From: Papio anubis
Taxonomy: Eukaryota > Chordata > Mammalia > Primates > Cercopithecidae
DNA: 64,000 nt
Direction: 5' to 3'
Assembly (NCBI RefSeq): GCF_008728515.1
Contig: NC_044991.1
Coordinates: 41,620,968-41,684,967 of the forward strand
Shown: positions 22,686-34,459 of the stretch, piece after piece
Numbering within the stretch: position 1 is the stretch's first letter
Layout: every line of letters starts with the position of its first letter
The notes under the pieces: model-generated
Database searches by the model: none
What the model was told of the DNA's origin: nothing
Seen by the model: only the letters and a program-made list of their open reading frames with translations
Position numbers and translations under genes: made by a program

Positions 22686-22689
22686 AAAC

Positions 22690-22815
22690 ACTGTTATGGT
22701 GTTGACCGTGTGCCAGTGGATGTGCTAAGCATTTTACAGGTACTTACAGCTACAACCCTGTGATGGAGATATTACAACGAGGTCTGTTTCTGAAAATGAG
22801 GAAACTGTGAAAAGG
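22690..22815 (-). mobile_element. MIR fragment, minus
   Basis: GTGTGCCAGTGGATGTGCTA, then AGCATTTTACAGGTACTTAC, then GAAAATGAGGAAACTGTGAA is the antisense MIR pattern. Confidence 0.65.
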
Positions 22816-22936
22816 AAGATCATCCATTCGTTCACTCAACACATACCACTGAACTGCCATTGCATATCTGGACGTAGAAAGTCTGCTCAATTCCAGATGA
22901 GCGCTGAACAGCACATGGTCCAAAGCTGATTTACTA

Positions 22937-23334
22937 GCTCACCAGGGCTGCCTTAACAAAATACCACAGACTGGGTGGCTCAAGAAACAAAAATTTATTT
23001 TCTCACAGCTTTGGAAACTGGATAGACAGGATCCAGCTGTCGGCAGGTTTGGTTTCTTCTGAAGCCTCCTCCTGGGCTTGCAGACAGCTGCCATCTCACT
23101 GCGTCCTCATGGGGCCTTTCCTCCATGTGCACTCCTGGTCTTTCCAGGAGTGTCTTAATCTCCTGTTCTTATATGGACAGCAGCCTGGTTGCATCAGGGC
23201 CCACGCTGATGGCCTCGTTTTAACATAATTACATCTTTAAAGGCCCCATCTCCAAACACAGTCACATTCTGAAGCACTGGGGGTTAGGGCTTCCACATAT
23301 GAGTTTGAAAGGGATACAATTTAGTCCATAACAG
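22937..23334 (-). mobile_element. MLT1-type MaLR solo LTR, minus
   Basis: A nearly complete inverted LTR runs from CAGGGCTGCCTTAACAAAAT and GACTGGGTGGCTCAAGAAAC to AGTTTGAAAGGGATACAATT and AGTCCATAACAGC. It corresponds to the common MLT1 consensus read on the other strand. Confidence 0.8.
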
Positions 23335-23339
23335 CTGGG

Positions 23340-25630
23340 AGGACAATTTGATTCGTCCACCAGTATAATGGACTTGAACTTCATCCCTCTAAGTCCGAGC
23401 TGGAAGGCTTTTTTCCCCAAGCAATGTTCACAAAAAAAGGAAGCTCTCAAGGCCTAAACCCTGACTACCATTGCGTGCAGGGGAGGAACTCCACTGAAGC
23501 AATCTGCTCCTGTTGTTTGTCATCCAACAACCCACCAGCTATAATACAATGATGGCTTTTATGGACCAACGGAAGCAACTGTGTCCAGTCACCCAGAGTG
23601 CATGTTAAAAAAAACTAAAAAGGAAATATCCCTTATACTCTGTTTTTCTTCCTTTTTTACCCCTCTTAATGGCCTTCTGAATCAAAAGTAAATAAACTGG
23701 ATTTTGGCAACCCTACCACACAAAGTCAAATTCATGCCTCCAGTGAGCCCTTCTGTGCTTATCATGTTCATCCTTGCTCTGAGGCACTTCAAACACTGTT
23801 GATTTATTCTTCCATGAATTTGAATGAGGACCACATTGCAGAACCCTATTGTTCCTGCTCTTCCGATGGGATTTCACAGTCTATCTGCCCACTTATTAAA
23901 AGCACCTACTCCTTCCAGTTTTCAGAATTTATTCTGATTATATTTTCTCTTAGTCTTCTTAATCTTGAAATAAGGTACTTTAGGACCCAGAAGTGTATTA
24001 TAGCCACCAAAACATTCATTTAGTTCAATCCCTCAAGACTGTTTGGAAGAATCATTTTTAAAAGTTTCAAAAGGAATATTTGTGAGCAATCACAATGCAT
24101 TGCCTATACCGTGCTTTGAAAACATGTTCCCAACTTAAAATTTCTGGATCCGTTTGGAAGACAGAAAAATAAACAGTTCAGATGCAGCCAGTCATAAGAT
24201 AAAGATTATTGTATGTTTATATATAACCATGTTTTTCTCTTTTTCTGAAACTCTTTGTAAATATTCAAGATTTGGAAATGTAGGTTCTATATGGCATCAT
24301 AGCTTCTTGTCTTGAAAGCCTGCAGATAACTGGGTGCAGAGTCTGACTTCCTCCTGCTTTAAATTAAGGAGGCTGACTCTGATGGAGAATCAAAAGCAGT
24401 AGTCTGCTTACTTGTGAGAAACCCCTCTTTGCACAGAAGAGGAAGATTCCCAGCTTTCTGCATTCTCTCCTGAGTTCAGTGTGGGCTCCCTCTGTGACTC
24501 CAGAGATCGTTTCACATCCCATTGCCTCATGTTCCTTCTCATTAAGACAGCAGTAACTTCACCAGTTTCCTGCATCACAGAAGCATTATGTGGAATAATT
24601 AAGGGTTAATTAATTAATTGGAGAAAAACCACATTAGAGAGATAATAGAGGTTTCTACTGAATTTTCTTGGCTTTGGGCAAGGCCACCTCTAAGTCGGTT
24701 TTAATCAGAAGCATAGGGCCTCAATTTTTCATTACCAGTCACACTTTGAGGTTTAAAATGAACATGAATCTCTAATATAATTTTTTCTAAATCAGATTTT
24801 TTCCCCTGCAAGACTGATTTCTAGTATCACATCACTGAGTTAATCAATATAATATCTTGTACTAAATTTAGTAGTTCTATTGTGAATTCATGAAAATGAC
24901 AAGGACTTTTTTCTCTGCTTTTAATATGCTTTATCATTGTTGTTATTGTTGCTTATTTATGGTAAATGGAAGAAATTCCATAGTCCTACATGGATTTGCT
25001 TCTTTTCATCTTTTTTTCTTCAGAGACAATCTCAGCCAAAACCCAGGACTGTAAAATGACAGCCGCTCAGTGGAAAGTGAAAGATTAAAAACAGTCTGCC
25101 ATCAGCTGCTGATCTGATTATCCAAGAGGTGGTTTTCTGGGGTGCTCATGATAGAGCTGTTTTCCTCCCTGTTTCCCTCCTGGAGCTCATCCTGTTCATG
25201 AGAGATGGGCTAGAGCAGGATATGGAGCCCAGTAGGACTGCATTAATGGTCTGGCCTCCCCGCTTCCGGGAAAGGGAGCTCCAGGTCTAAGTTTGACCTT
25301 AGAGTGCCCCCCATTCAAGCACCTTGAGCTCTCTAGATCACTGTTGCCCGGGGGGTGGCTGAACTTGCACTTCGTGGCGGCCTTCCTTTATTGCAAGCAG
25401 CACAGGATCTCGGATTTGCCTTCCAGAGGAGGTGAGGCATCCACCACCTCACAGAGCCCCTGAATCCCCTCCTCACAGTCAAAGCAAATCAAATCACTTT
25501 GCTTAAGGCAGAAAACCATAACTCTAAGTACAGCCTCCACTGTTTTCCAGTGTCCTGAAAATATACTGTTACAGTCCTCAAAAAAAAACATAGTCCTCTG
25601 CTATTCATGAAAAATCGGCTCAATTGTATC
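23340..25630. other. Unique intergenic sequence with an AT-rich homeodomain-like cluster
   Basis: No gene or well-preserved repeat was recognised. The segment 24593-24621 carries TAATTAAG, TTAATTAATTAATTGG and related TAAT cores. The minus-strand frame 25388-25591 has no known domain. Confidence 0.4.
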
Positions 25631-25637
25631 CCATTCA

Positions 25638-25800
25638 TTCAACTAATGTTTATTGATTACTGATATGTGACACTTTGCTAACTACTAGGAAGAAGAAGAT
25701 GCAGTCTGCCTCAGTGAGGTCAAACTTTTAATGGGGGTAGTCAGGAGAACAATATGGCAAGGCAAGGACATGAAGCCCCAATCCACTGGTGTCAGCACTT
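25638..25800 (-). mobile_element. L2 fragment, minus
   Basis: CATTCAACTAATGTTTATTG followed by CACTTTGCTAACTACTAGG is the antisense L2 3' end. Confidence 0.6.
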
Positions 25801-26356
25801 CATAGTAAACCTGAACATCTGGTCAAAGACCGAGTGGACAGGTAGGAGAAGTTTTGGGAGAAGACAAAATTCTCTAGAGATTAAATACTCAAAGTCCAAA
25901 TCTGGGAATACTTAGAGCTCATATTCTTGGGCTAGAAATTCCTGTATTTTTGTTGGATTTAAACAAATTTTGTTGGTAAATTCTTCAGGATAAAGCTGCT
26001 TGCTTTTATCCATCTCATGTCAAATTTCTTTCCACTAATAATGGAGTGATAAGAGGAGGCTCAGAGATAATCCAACATCTTGGTAATCCAAGAGAAACCT
26101 CAGAGATAAACCAACTTCCTCACTCTAAAGGTAAAAAAACACTAACTCCTAAGCTAAATTATTTGCTCCAAGTCACATTGCTACAAAATGAACTGTGGTT
26201 AGAACTCAGTTTCCCATCTAATCTCATGTTCCTTCATAATAAGAAATTACTATGTGATTTATGTTATTTTCCCATTATGCATTTTCTTTAATACTTTTAT
26301 CTCTGTGGAGAAATCTGTTCAGGTGGATAGATAAACCACGTTAACAGAATTAACTA

Positions 26357-26652
26357 AGTGGGGCGTGGTGGCTCACGCCTATAATCCCAGCACTTTGTGA
26401 GGCTGAGGCAGGCAGATCCCTTGAGGTCAGGAGTTTGAGACCAGCCTGGTTAACATAGTGAAACCCTGTCTCTACTAAAAATACAACAATTTGCTGGGCG
26501 TGGTGGCGCACACTTGTAATCCCAGCTACTTGGGAGCCTGAGGTGGGAGGATCACTTAAATCTAGGAGGCAGAGGTTGCAGTGAGCCAAGATGGTGCCAC
26601 TGCACTCCAGCCTGAGGAGTGACAAAGTGAGACTCCATCTTAAAAAAAAAAA
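26357..26652 (+). mobile_element. Alu
   Basis: A full-length dimeric Alu flanked by AGAATTAACTAA on both sides (26346-26357 and about 26651-26662). Confidence 0.95.
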
Positions 26653-26682
26653 GAATTAACTAAAATGTGCCTCGGTAGGTTG

Positions 26683-27095
26683 CAAAATGGCCACAAGTTA
26701 TTTCCCTCCTTCACTGTTTGAACATATTCTTCACCTTCTGACTTGTTTTGACCAAGGGGACATTAACAAGATGAAGCTAGCTGAGGCCTCAGTGGTGCTC
26801 AGGTTTTGGGGCATACTTTCTTGCTGCAGTGGAACCCAGTCCCCACGTGGAGTCCAGGCTAGTGAGAGACAGGTGGGCCGGTTGGAGCAGTTGCCCCTGC
26901 CGCTTCAGCCATTAGCCTTGGCCAACTCACCAACTGACTGCAGATGCTTGAGTCTGCAGGCCCAGCTGAGATCAGCCAACCCCAGCCCAGACAGAGAACT
27001 GCCCAGCCCACTCTTCGGCTAAATCAATGGCTATCCTTTTAAGTCTTTGATAGTTGGAGTAGTTCATTGCAAAGCAAAAGTTAGCTAATCCAATG
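26683..27095 (+). mobile_element. Old MLT1-type LTR remnant
   Basis: It begins AAAATGGCCACAAGTTATTT, has a GC-richer middle with GCCCAGCTGAGATCAGCCAA, and ends with CTTTTAAGTCTTTGATAGTT and TTAGCTAATCC. This resembles the 3' half of old MaLR LTRs. The open frame at 26687-27022 is inside it and is not a gene. Confidence 0.5.
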
Positions 27096-27099
27096 AATA

Positions 27100-27865
27100 T
27101 AAGAAGGAATGATAAGCATAGAACAAGTGAGTTCAAGAGAAGAGAGTGCTCTGTTGCTAGCCACAGGAAATGGCTTGTGGCTTCTTTGAAACCTAAACTT
27201 TACATACCATACAGCAGAACCTTAATGCTGAATTTGCTGGGTTTTTTTTTTTTGGAATAAAGGCAGAAATTATATTTTATCTGTTCCTCCCTAGGAGAAT
27301 CTTCCTCATGTGACGGATTCAAGTTCTCATTACACTTATTCATAATTTAATTCCAAATCTTGGCCAATAGCTCTTCACTAATTAACAAAAATTTCCAAAT
27401 AAAAGCCCCCTCCCCCCCCACACAGGCACACTATGCTACCAGATGCAGAATTGTGCCTCCTCTTACAGGACCATCTATCCAGGAGGCTGCATATTGTGCT
27501 CTCTTAGAGCCAGAGCTCTGTTTACCATGGATCCCTGCCAAGATAACCCTTGGCATCCTTCAAAGATTTCTCTTTTAACAAGAGCAACTCTATAATACAA
27601 TATGCTTTCAAGGAGCTGAAATATAACCCTGATAGAATATAAAGATAACTCCGTGTACTAAATAGATTCAACACTATTTCCTGTACTTTGGGGCAAGAAA
27701 ACATAAAAGTAAACACTCTGCAAGTCTATTCTGAAGAGACAGACTCCTGAGAATATTCTGTAACTTCTCCTTCTCACTGCAAAATCTCAGACTTTGCAAC
27801 AGAGATATTTATTTGGAAACAAATATGTAATTAGGTTAGAAAAGAAGAAAGGGTGTTTTTGGTAG
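27100..27865. other. Unique intergenic sequence
   Basis: No gene or repeat was recognised apart from a T-run at 27242-27253 and a C-run at 27412-27419. Confidence 0.4.
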
Positions 27866-27867
27866 CT

Positions 27868-28236
27868 GTTAGTCCATTATGTATTGCTATAAAGGAAGAC
27901 CTGAGGAGGGTAATTTATTTAAAAAAGAGATTTATTTAGCTTACAAGAAGCATGGTGCCAGCATTGGCTTGTGGTGAGGGCCACAGGCTGCTCCCACTCA
28001 TGGCACAAGGTAAAGGGGAGTGATGTGTGCTGGTTCCACTCATGGCAAGAGAGGAAACAAGTGAGAAAGAGAATTAACCTGCTCTTGTGGAAACTGATAG
28101 AGTGAGGACTCACCCAGAGGGACAGAAGGCATAATCTATTCATGAGGGAGCCACCCCCATGACCAAAACACTTCCAACATTGGAGATCAAATTTTAATAT
28201 GAGGTTTGGAGGGGACAAACATCCAAACTATAGGAG
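27868..28236 (-). mobile_element. MLT1A/B-type MaLR solo LTR, minus
   Basis: It reads from GTTAGTCCATTATGTATTGC through GAAGCATGGTGCCAGCATTG and TATTCATGAGGGAGCCACCC to TTTGGAGGGGACAAACATCC and AAACTATAG. In the other orientation this matches the LTR consensus beginning GTTTGGATGTTTGTCCCCTC. Confidence 0.82.
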
Positions 28237-28239
28237 TAG

Positions 28240-28855
28240 GCTTGCTACTACAGTGGGATTGTAGCATAGAAAGTGGAAGCCCATTAGAAGAAGACTGCTG
28301 TAAAATGTAGGGTGTCTTCAGAGGTGCTTCCAGCCCAGAGCTAGCAAAACTGGGAGTATGGGAGGATCAGGGTATGTCAGCACCTGGATCACTGGTTGGG
28401 ATACTACCACCAAGACAAGCCAAGTGGTTGACTCCTCCTCCCCTTCTACCTCTGTACAGGGCTAGAGGGAGCTCAACAGGACTGACTTAGTCCAAGCAGC
28501 GGAACTGAATCTGGCACCTGAAGGAGAGAGGCAGGAACATACTCAGGGGGTGGTAACCAAAAAGGGTAATGGAAATTACTCATGTCCAGAAGATGGCACA
28601 CCCTGCCATCACAGATCAAATACTGCATACAGTTGATAATTTTCTTTAATTCACTTTAATCTGGAACAGTTCCTCAGCTTTCGTTTGTTCTTCATAATCT
28701 TGCCATTTTGAAGAGTACTGGCTGCTTGTCACTTGATTTGTGTTTTCCTGTGATGACAGTCATTAAGTGTTTATGGCAGGCCTGCCACAAAAGTGAGATT
28801 GTGTCCAAGTGAAATGGTTTTAATCACAATGTTTTAATATAATATTTATGCATAT
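28240..28855. other. Unique intergenic sequence
   Basis: No gene or clear repeat was recognised between the MLT1 LTR and the MSTA/THE1-type element. Confidence 0.4.
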
Positions 28856-28858
28856 ATT

Positions 28859-31157
28859 TGTTAGTAGTCCGTTTTCACACTGCTGATAAAGACATACCTG
28901 AGACTGAGGAATTTACAAAAGAAAGAGTTTAAATGGACTTACACTTCCACATGGCTGGGGAAGCCTCACAATCATGGCAGAAGGCAAGGAGGACCAAGTC
29001 CCATCTTACATGGATAGCAGCAGGTGAAAAGAGAATGAGCTTCTGTAGGGAAACTCCGCTTTATAAAGCCGTCAGATCTTGTGAGACTTATTCCCTATCA
29101 CAAGAACAGCACAGGAGAGAACTGCCACCATGATTCAGTTACCTCCCACTGGGTCCCTTCCACAACACATGGGAATTCAAGATGAGATTTGAGTGGGGAC
29201 ACAGAGCCAAACCATATCATTCCACCCTGGACCCCCCCAAATCTCATGTCCTCACATTTCAAAACCAATCATGCTTTCCCAACAGTCTCCCAAAGTCTGA
29301 ATTCATTTCAGCTTTAACTCAATAGTCCACAGTCAAAAGTCTGATCTGAGGCAAGGCAAGTCCCTTCCACTTATGAGCCTGTATAATCAAAAGCAAGTTA
29401 GTTACTTCCTAGATACAATGGAGGTACAGACATTGGGTAAATAGAGTCATTCCAAATGTGAGAAATTGGCCAAAACAAAGGGACTACAGGCCCCATGCAA
29501 GTCTGAAATCCAGTGGGGCAGTCAAATCTTAAAGCTCCAAAATGATCTCCTTTGACTCCATGTCTCACATTCAGGTCACTGATGCAAGAGGTGGGTTCCC
29601 ATGGTCTTGGGCAGCTCCGTCCCTGTGACTTCACAGGGTACAGCCTCCCTCTTGGCTGCTTTCATGGGCTGGCATTGAGTGTCTGAAGCTTTTCCAGGTA
29701 CATGGTGCAAACTGTCAGTAGGTCTACCATTCTAGGGTCCGGAGGATGATGGCCTTCTTCTCACAGCTCCACCAGGTAGTTCCCCAGTAGGGGTTCTGTG
29801 CAGGGGTCTCCAACCCCACATTTGCCTTCTATGCTGCCCTAGCAGATGTTCTCCATGAGGACCCCACCCCTGCAGCAAACTTCTGCCTGGGCATCCAAGA
29901 GTTCTCATACATCTTCTGAAATCTCGGTGGAGGTTCCCAAACCCCACTCTTGACTTCTGTGCACCCACAGGCTCAACACCATGTGGAAGCTGCCAAGGTT
30001 TGGGGCTTGCACCCTCTGAAGCCATAGCCCACACTCTATGTTGGCCCCTTTCAGCCATAGCTGGAGCAGCTGGGATGCAGGGCACCAAGTCCCTAGGCTG
30101 CAAACAGTATAGGGACCCTGGGTCTGGTCATGAAACCACTTTTTCCTTCTAAGCCTCCAGGCCTGTGGTGAGAGGGGCTGCTGTAAAGACCTCTGACATG
30201 CCCTGGAGACATTTTCCCCATTGTCTTGGGGATTAACATTCAGCTCCTTGTAACTCATGCAGATTTCTACAGCCGGCTTGAATTTCTCCTCAGAAAATGG
30301 GATTTTCTTTTCTATGGCATTGTCAGGTTGCAAATTTTTCAAACTTTTATGCTCTGTTTCCCTTTTTAAACTGAATGCTTTTAACAGCACCCAAGTCACC
30401 TCTTGAATGCTTTGCAGCTTAGAAATTTCTTCCGCCAGATACCCTAAATCATCTCTCTCAAGTTCAAAGTTCCACAAATCTCTAGGGCAGGGGCAAAATC
30501 TTGCCAGTCTCCTTGCCAAAACATAACAAGAGTCACCTTTGCTCCAGTTCCCAACAATTTCCTCATCTCCATCTGAGACTACCTCAGCCTGAACCTTATT
30601 TTCCATATCATTATCAACATTTTGGGCAAAGCCATTCAACAAGTCTCTAGGAAGTTCCAAACTTTCCCACATTTTTCTGTCTTCTTCTAAGCCCTTTCAG
30701 ACTGTTCCAACCTCTGCCTGTTACCCAGTTCCAAAGTCACTCCCACATTTTCAGGTGTCTTTTTGGTAACTCCCTACTCTACTGGTACCAATTTACTGTA
30801 TTAGTCCATTTTCATGCTGCTGATAAAGACGTACCTGAGACTGAGCAATTTACAAAAGAAAGAGATTTAATTGGACTTACAGTTACATGTGACTGAGGAA
30901 GCCTCCCAATCATGGTGGAAGGCAAGGAGGAGCAAGTCCCGTCTTACATGGATAGCAGCAGGCAAACCACGAATGAGCTTGTGCAGGAAAATTCCATCTT
31001 ATAAAGCCATCAGATCTTGTGAGACTTATTCACTATCAAGAGAACAGCATGGGAAAGACATGTCCCCATGATTCAATTATCTCCCACTGGGTCCCTCCCA
31101 CAACACATGGGAATTCAAGATGAGATTTGAGTGGGGACACAGAGCCAAATCATATCA
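28859..31157 (-). mobile_element. Complete MSTA/THE1-type MaLR retrotransposon (LTR-internal-LTR), minus
   Basis: Two direct LTRs of 361 bp each (28859-29219 and 30797-31157) enclose a 1577-bp internal region. The LTRs run inverted from TGTATTAGTCC/TGTTAGTAGTCC to AGCCAAACCATATCA. On the minus strand the 5' LTR is the right-hand one. Seven bases inside it, TGGTACCAGTAGAGTAGG (30790-30773) resembles a primer-binding site for tRNA-Leu. Inside the other LTR, 29221-29240 is G-rich on the minus strand, as expected of a polypurine tract. The LTRs differ at roughly one base in ten, so this is an old insertion. It is nonautonomous: MaLR elements lack pol. No clear 5-bp target duplication remains (ATATT against ATCCT). 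MSTA is preferred over THE1 because of the LTR segment around CTCCTCCTTGCC, but this is not certain. Confidence 0.9.
29905..30672 (-). pseudogene. 255-codon open frame in the MaLR internal region (gag-like remnant)
   Basis: This is the longest open frame in the window, lying wholly inside the MaLR internal region and in the element's sense. MaLR internal regions are known to hold decayed gag-like sequence without pol. I see no intact zinc knuckle (CX2CX4HX4C) and no protease motif. The C-terminal third overlaps a Trp/Gln-rich segment typical of non-selected sequence. I read it as a relic that happens to have stayed open, not as an active gene. Confidence 0.6.
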
Positions 31158-31159
31158 AT

Positions 31160-31495
31160 CCTGTTTTTTTTTTAATTCAAGAGGTATAATAGCCAAATCC
31201 TACAAAATTAGCCACAAAGCAGGCCTCAAGAGAGAACACACACTTATATGGGGAGGTCACTGTGTTGACTGTGTGCCCGACTACTTGCACAGTCTGTATA
31301 GAAAGCAACTCAATCTCAATCCAGGTCATATCACACTGACCTCACTATTTATTTTTTGACCATAGCAACATCACTGAGCAGCATTAATTTCTCTAAAGAA
31401 TGAAGGGGGAAAGTCTACTTGAAAAATTACTCTCCATTTTCTTCTGCTCAGAAATAAAACTTTAAAGACCTTCATTGTCAAACATAATCATTTCT
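31160..31495. other. Unique intergenic sequence
   Basis: No feature was recognised between the MaLR element and the next Alu. Confidence 0.4.
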
Positions 31496-31498
31496 CTT

Positions 31499-31796
31499 TG
31501 TTTTGTTTTGTTTTGTTTGTTTGTTTGAGATGGAGTCTCACTCTGTCGCCAGGCTGGAGTGCAGGTGAGCCGAGATTGTGTCACTGCAGAGACTCCCAGG
31601 TTCAAGCGATTCTCCTGCCTCAGCCTCCCGAGTAGCTGGGATTACAGGCACCCGCCACCATGCCCAGCTAATTTTTGCATTTTTAGTAGAGACCGGGTTT
31701 CACTAGGCTGGTCTCAAACTCCTGACCTCAAGTGATCCACCCACCTTGGCCTCCTAGAGTGCTGGGATTAGAGGCATGAGCCACGGCGCCACACCT
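31499..31796 (-). mobile_element. Alu, minus, with (TTTTG)n tail
   Basis: An inverted Alu whose tail has become TTTTG/TTTG units at 31500-31526. The left-arm segment around GTGAGCCGAGATTGTG reads in the opposite orientation to the rest, a small local inversion or template switch. Confidence 0.88.
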
Positions 31797-31959
31797 CACT
31801 TCTCTTTGAAAACATCACAGTCTTCAAAGAATTACGAGTTGAAATGATAAAATCAACTGCCCATTCCTCATCACTTAACATGTAAACAATGGTGCGGTAA
31901 ACATGTCATCCTTATAAGTGTCTCTTTCTGACATCTATTTAGCCGGTTCCAGTAAGACT

Positions 31960-32375
31960 AACCTTTCTGTTCCTTGAGTGGGCCTCTTCTGTCACCTCAA
32001 GGCATTTGAACTTGCTAATCTTTCTGCTTCAAACCTATTTTCTTTGGCTTGAAAGAACTATGATGGTTCTTTCTTGCCATTTGGGTCTCAGTTCAAATGT
32101 CACTACCTCCAAGAGACTTTCTCTGACCAGGCTGCCTAAAGTTATCTGCACCTCAACCCAGTCACAACCTCCTGTTTTGTTTTCTACCTGTTTTAATTTT
32201 CTTCTGAATTTCTTCTGTTGATGTATCCGTTTATAATTTCATCACATAGCTCCAAAACAACATAGGTCCATAGGAACAAGCATCATGTCTATTTTGCTGC
32301 CTGCCAAATCATGAGTGCCTAGAAGGATTTCTGGCATTGAGGGAATGCTCTATAAATATGTGTTGTATGAGTTGA
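31960..32375 (+). mobile_element. L2 3' region
   Basis: It follows the L2 3' consensus order: GGTCTCAGTTCAAATGTCAC, CTCCAAGAGACTTTCTCTGA, CCATAGGAACAAGCATCATG, ATTTCTGGCATTGAGGGAAT and AATATGTGTTGTATGAG. Confidence 0.85.
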
Positions 32376-32379
32376 AGAA

Positions 32380-33005
32380 GGCTTTCAGATTTCAACTAAC
32401 CATCACTGAAAGAGGTAACTTATCTAGTATTGGAATGAATATCATTGTTTTGACCAGTTACCCAGTTCACTTACCAGATTAACCTCTCAATGTTTTGGCT
32501 ATTTTCAAAGACAATTCTAGCAATTAAGGGAAGATAGATGGAAGTAGAGGTAGAAGTGGAGGCAGAAGTAAAAGAGAATAAAGACATAAAACAAGAGGGC
32601 CTCATACAAACACATTCTGTGACCTGAGAATGTGGTTAACTGAACCCACTCTAGCTAAGGACCAAAGTAAATAAACTATAAATGGTGAACCTTAAAGACT
32701 ACACAATCTACTGTTCACAATGCCACCCTGTCCTGGTCCTCATAGCCTATTGTCCATTTCTTCTTAGTCTCTGACACTGTCTTCCTTCTTCTCCTGTCCC
32801 CAAATGCAGACATTCTCCAATATAGATGAAGTAGTTTGACTTTTTTCTATATATGCTTTGTCTCTCAGACATAGCATATGTCTTTCATAGCTTTACCCAT
32901 CACTCTTCTGGTGGCCTTGAGCAACCTCAATGTCCTCGTCTGCATAAAGGGACCAGTAATAGTCCCAATGCATACAACTTGTCAGGATAAGAGATAACAT
33001 TTTAA
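32380..33005. other. Unique intergenic sequence
   Basis: No gene was recognised. 32880-33005 contains a short MIR-like phrase (AACCTCAATGTCCTCGTCTG). Confidence 0.4.
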
Positions 33006-33010
33006 AACTG

Positions 33011-33312
33011 AAGATTAGGCCAGTGGCAGTGGCTCACGCTTGTAATCCCAACACACTGGGAGGCCGAGGCGGGTGGATCATAAGGTCAGGAGTTCACGAC
33101 CAGCCTGGCCAACATAGCGAAACCCTGTCTCTACTAAAAATACAAAAATTAGCTGGGTGTGGTGGCATGTGCCTGTAGTTCCAGTTACTTGGGAAGCTGA
33201 GGCAGGAGAATCACTTGAACCTGGGAGGCAGAGGTTGTGGTGAGCTGAGATCCTGCCACTGCACTCCAGCCTGGGCAACAGAGCAAGATTCCGTCTCAAA
33301 AAAAAAAAAACA
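33011..33312 (+). mobile_element. Alu
   Basis: A full-length dimeric Alu. CTGAAGATTA flanks it at about 33008 and 33317. Confidence 0.95.
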
Positions 33313-33429
33313 AAACCTGAAGATTAAAAGTGAATTAAAAGGAATATCAGTTTTAAGGAAGATTCGGGACCAAACAAAAGTGCTTGGTTGCAGATGCAAA
33401 ATTGGATGATAAAAATATAAATAGTAAAT

Positions 33430-33935
33430 CATAATAGATATTTGGACATCCATGTTCACAGCAACATTATTCATGATAGTCAAAAGGTAGAAGTAACCCA
33501 TGTGTCTGCTGACAGAGGAATGAACAAACAGAATGGGCCATGTGCATGCAATAGAATATTATCCAGTCTTACAAAGAAAGAAATTCTAAAACATGCTACA
33601 ACACGGATGGACCTTAAAGACACTATGCTAAGTGAATAAGTCAGTCACAAAAAGGGTAAATCCTATATAATTCCACTTAGATTAGGTACCTAGAGTAGTC
33701 AAATTCATAGACACAGTAGACAGAATGGTGGTTACTAAGTATGTGGGGGAGGGGAATGGGAAGTTCTTGTGTAATGGGTATGGAGTTTCAATTTGGGATG
33801 ATAAAAGCAGTTTTGGGGATGGGTGGTGTTGATGGTTGTACAATAGTGTGAATGTGCTTAATGATGCTGAATTGTACACTCGCTAATGGTTAAAATGGTA
33901 AATTTTGTTATGTATTTTACCATAATTTTTAAAAA
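33430..33935 (+). mobile_element. L1MA/L1MB-type 3' UTR
   Basis: L1 3' phrases occur in order: ACAGCAACATTATTCATGAT, GAATATTATCCAGTCTTACA, CACGGATGGACCTTAAAGAC, GACAGAATGGTGGTTACTAA and GCTGAATTGTACACTCGC. It ends in ATTTTGTTATGTATTTTACC. Confidence 0.93.
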
Positions 33936-34143
33936 GTCAAAATGATGAGTTTGTTTTTGGGGGGAAGGGAAATAGGGGGCCCTGATTAGGATGAGGTGCA
34001 TCAGAAAGGTGCTAGGGTTCTTAGTGAGGTTCTGTTCCTTGATCTGGCTGTTTACAAAGGTATTGTCTTATAACACTTCATGATTTTCTTGTATCTATAT
34101 GTTTTATTTTATAGTAAAAGGGTTTTTTAAAATAAAAGAATCA

Positions 34144-34450
34144 GGCCAGGTGCAGTGGCTCACGCCTGTAATCCCAATGCTTTGGGAGGCCAAGGTAAGC
34201 GGATCACCTGAGGTCAGGAGACCAGGCTGGCCAACATGGTGAAACACTGTCTCTACTAAAAATACAAAAACTTAGCTGAGTGTGGTGATGCATGCTTGTA
34301 GTCCCAGCTAACTTGGAAAGCTGAGGCAGGACAATTGCTTGAACCTGGGAGGCGGAGGTTGCAGGGAGCGGAGATTGCGCCACTTCACTCCAGCCTGGGT
34401 GATAGAGCGAGACTCTGTCTCAGAAAAATAAATCAATTAATTTATTAAAA
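34144..34450 (+). mobile_element. Alu
   Basis: A full-length dimeric Alu from GGCCAGGTGCAGTGGCTCAC with an AATAAAT-rich tail at 34424-34460. Confidence 0.95.
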
Positions 34451-34459
34451 ATAAAAAAT

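Noticed and set aside
33430..33935. Possible intact L1
   Set aside because: Only the 3' UTR of an old L1M subfamily is present. No ORF1 or ORF2 coding sequence survives.
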